NCBI GenBank assembly: GCA_034096865.1 | Contig: JAWQFJ010020242.1 | Span: 1 to 20,000, forward strand | DNA length: 20,000 nucleotides | Reading direction: 5' to 3' | Source of the DNA: Theodoxus fluviatilis | Lineage: Eukaryota > Mollusca > Gastropoda > Cycloneritida > Neritidae | In this document: positions 19,987 through 20,000 of the stretch, one piece after another | How the letters are laid out: the number at the start of each line of letters is the position of its first letter | How positions within the stretch are numbered: the stretch's first letter is position 1 | Notes under the pieces: generated by a model | What the model was told of the DNA's origin: nothing | Seen by the model: the letters and a program-made list of their open reading frames with translations, nothing else | Database searches by the model: none | Translations under genes and position numbers: made by a program

Positions 19987-20000
19987 CATATTTTGAATGT

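Overview
The window looks like animal (metazoan) nuclear DNA, most probably a lophotrochozoan and perhaps a mollusc. There is no bacterial-style gene packing. Coding signals are isolated fragments separated by long non-coding stretches. Microsatellites of many kinds are very dense: CA, CT/GA, GACA, ATTC, GGAT and poly-C. Most recognisable proteins belong to animal transposable elements: THAP/P-element-like transposase, non-LTR retrotransposon reverse transcriptase, and a RAG1-N-terminus-like zinc-binding protein of a kind reported in molluscan mobile elements. No complete host gene can be defended.

Layout. 1-2260: remains of a THAP9/P-element-like DNA transposon. The end of a THAP domain and a coiled coil are followed by 41-bp minisatellite and CA/CG repeats where the first half of the RNase H fold should be, then by a 439-codon open frame with the rest of the transposase. 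2716-2890: a second, frameshifted THAP head. 2929-3345: two copies of a short dispersed repeat with a hairpin before its 3' end and a tetranucleotide tail. More copies lie at about 5.8, 8.7-8.9, 17.1 and 17.9 kb, some inverted. 4784-5659: a nearly perfect 876-bp palindrome with a nested modular structure. 6200-8031: a 5'-truncated LINE with a broken reverse transcriptase. 10651-10880 and 14836-15325: two non-autonomous elements with terminal inverted repeats. 10926-12742: two 3' ends of LINE-like elements on the minus strand around a 1.2-kb compound microsatellite. 13261-13536: a possible sulfatase-like 3' exon. 19657-19986: the RAG1-N-terminus-like open frame.

There is no operon-like cooperation between genes. 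The theme is turnover of mobile DNA: nested, truncated and inverted elements whose ends repeatedly coincide with simple-sequence arrays. The best candidates for something new are the modular palindrome, the hairpin-plus-tail 3' ends, the transposase with its catalytic core replaced by tandem repeats, and the RAG1-like fragment.
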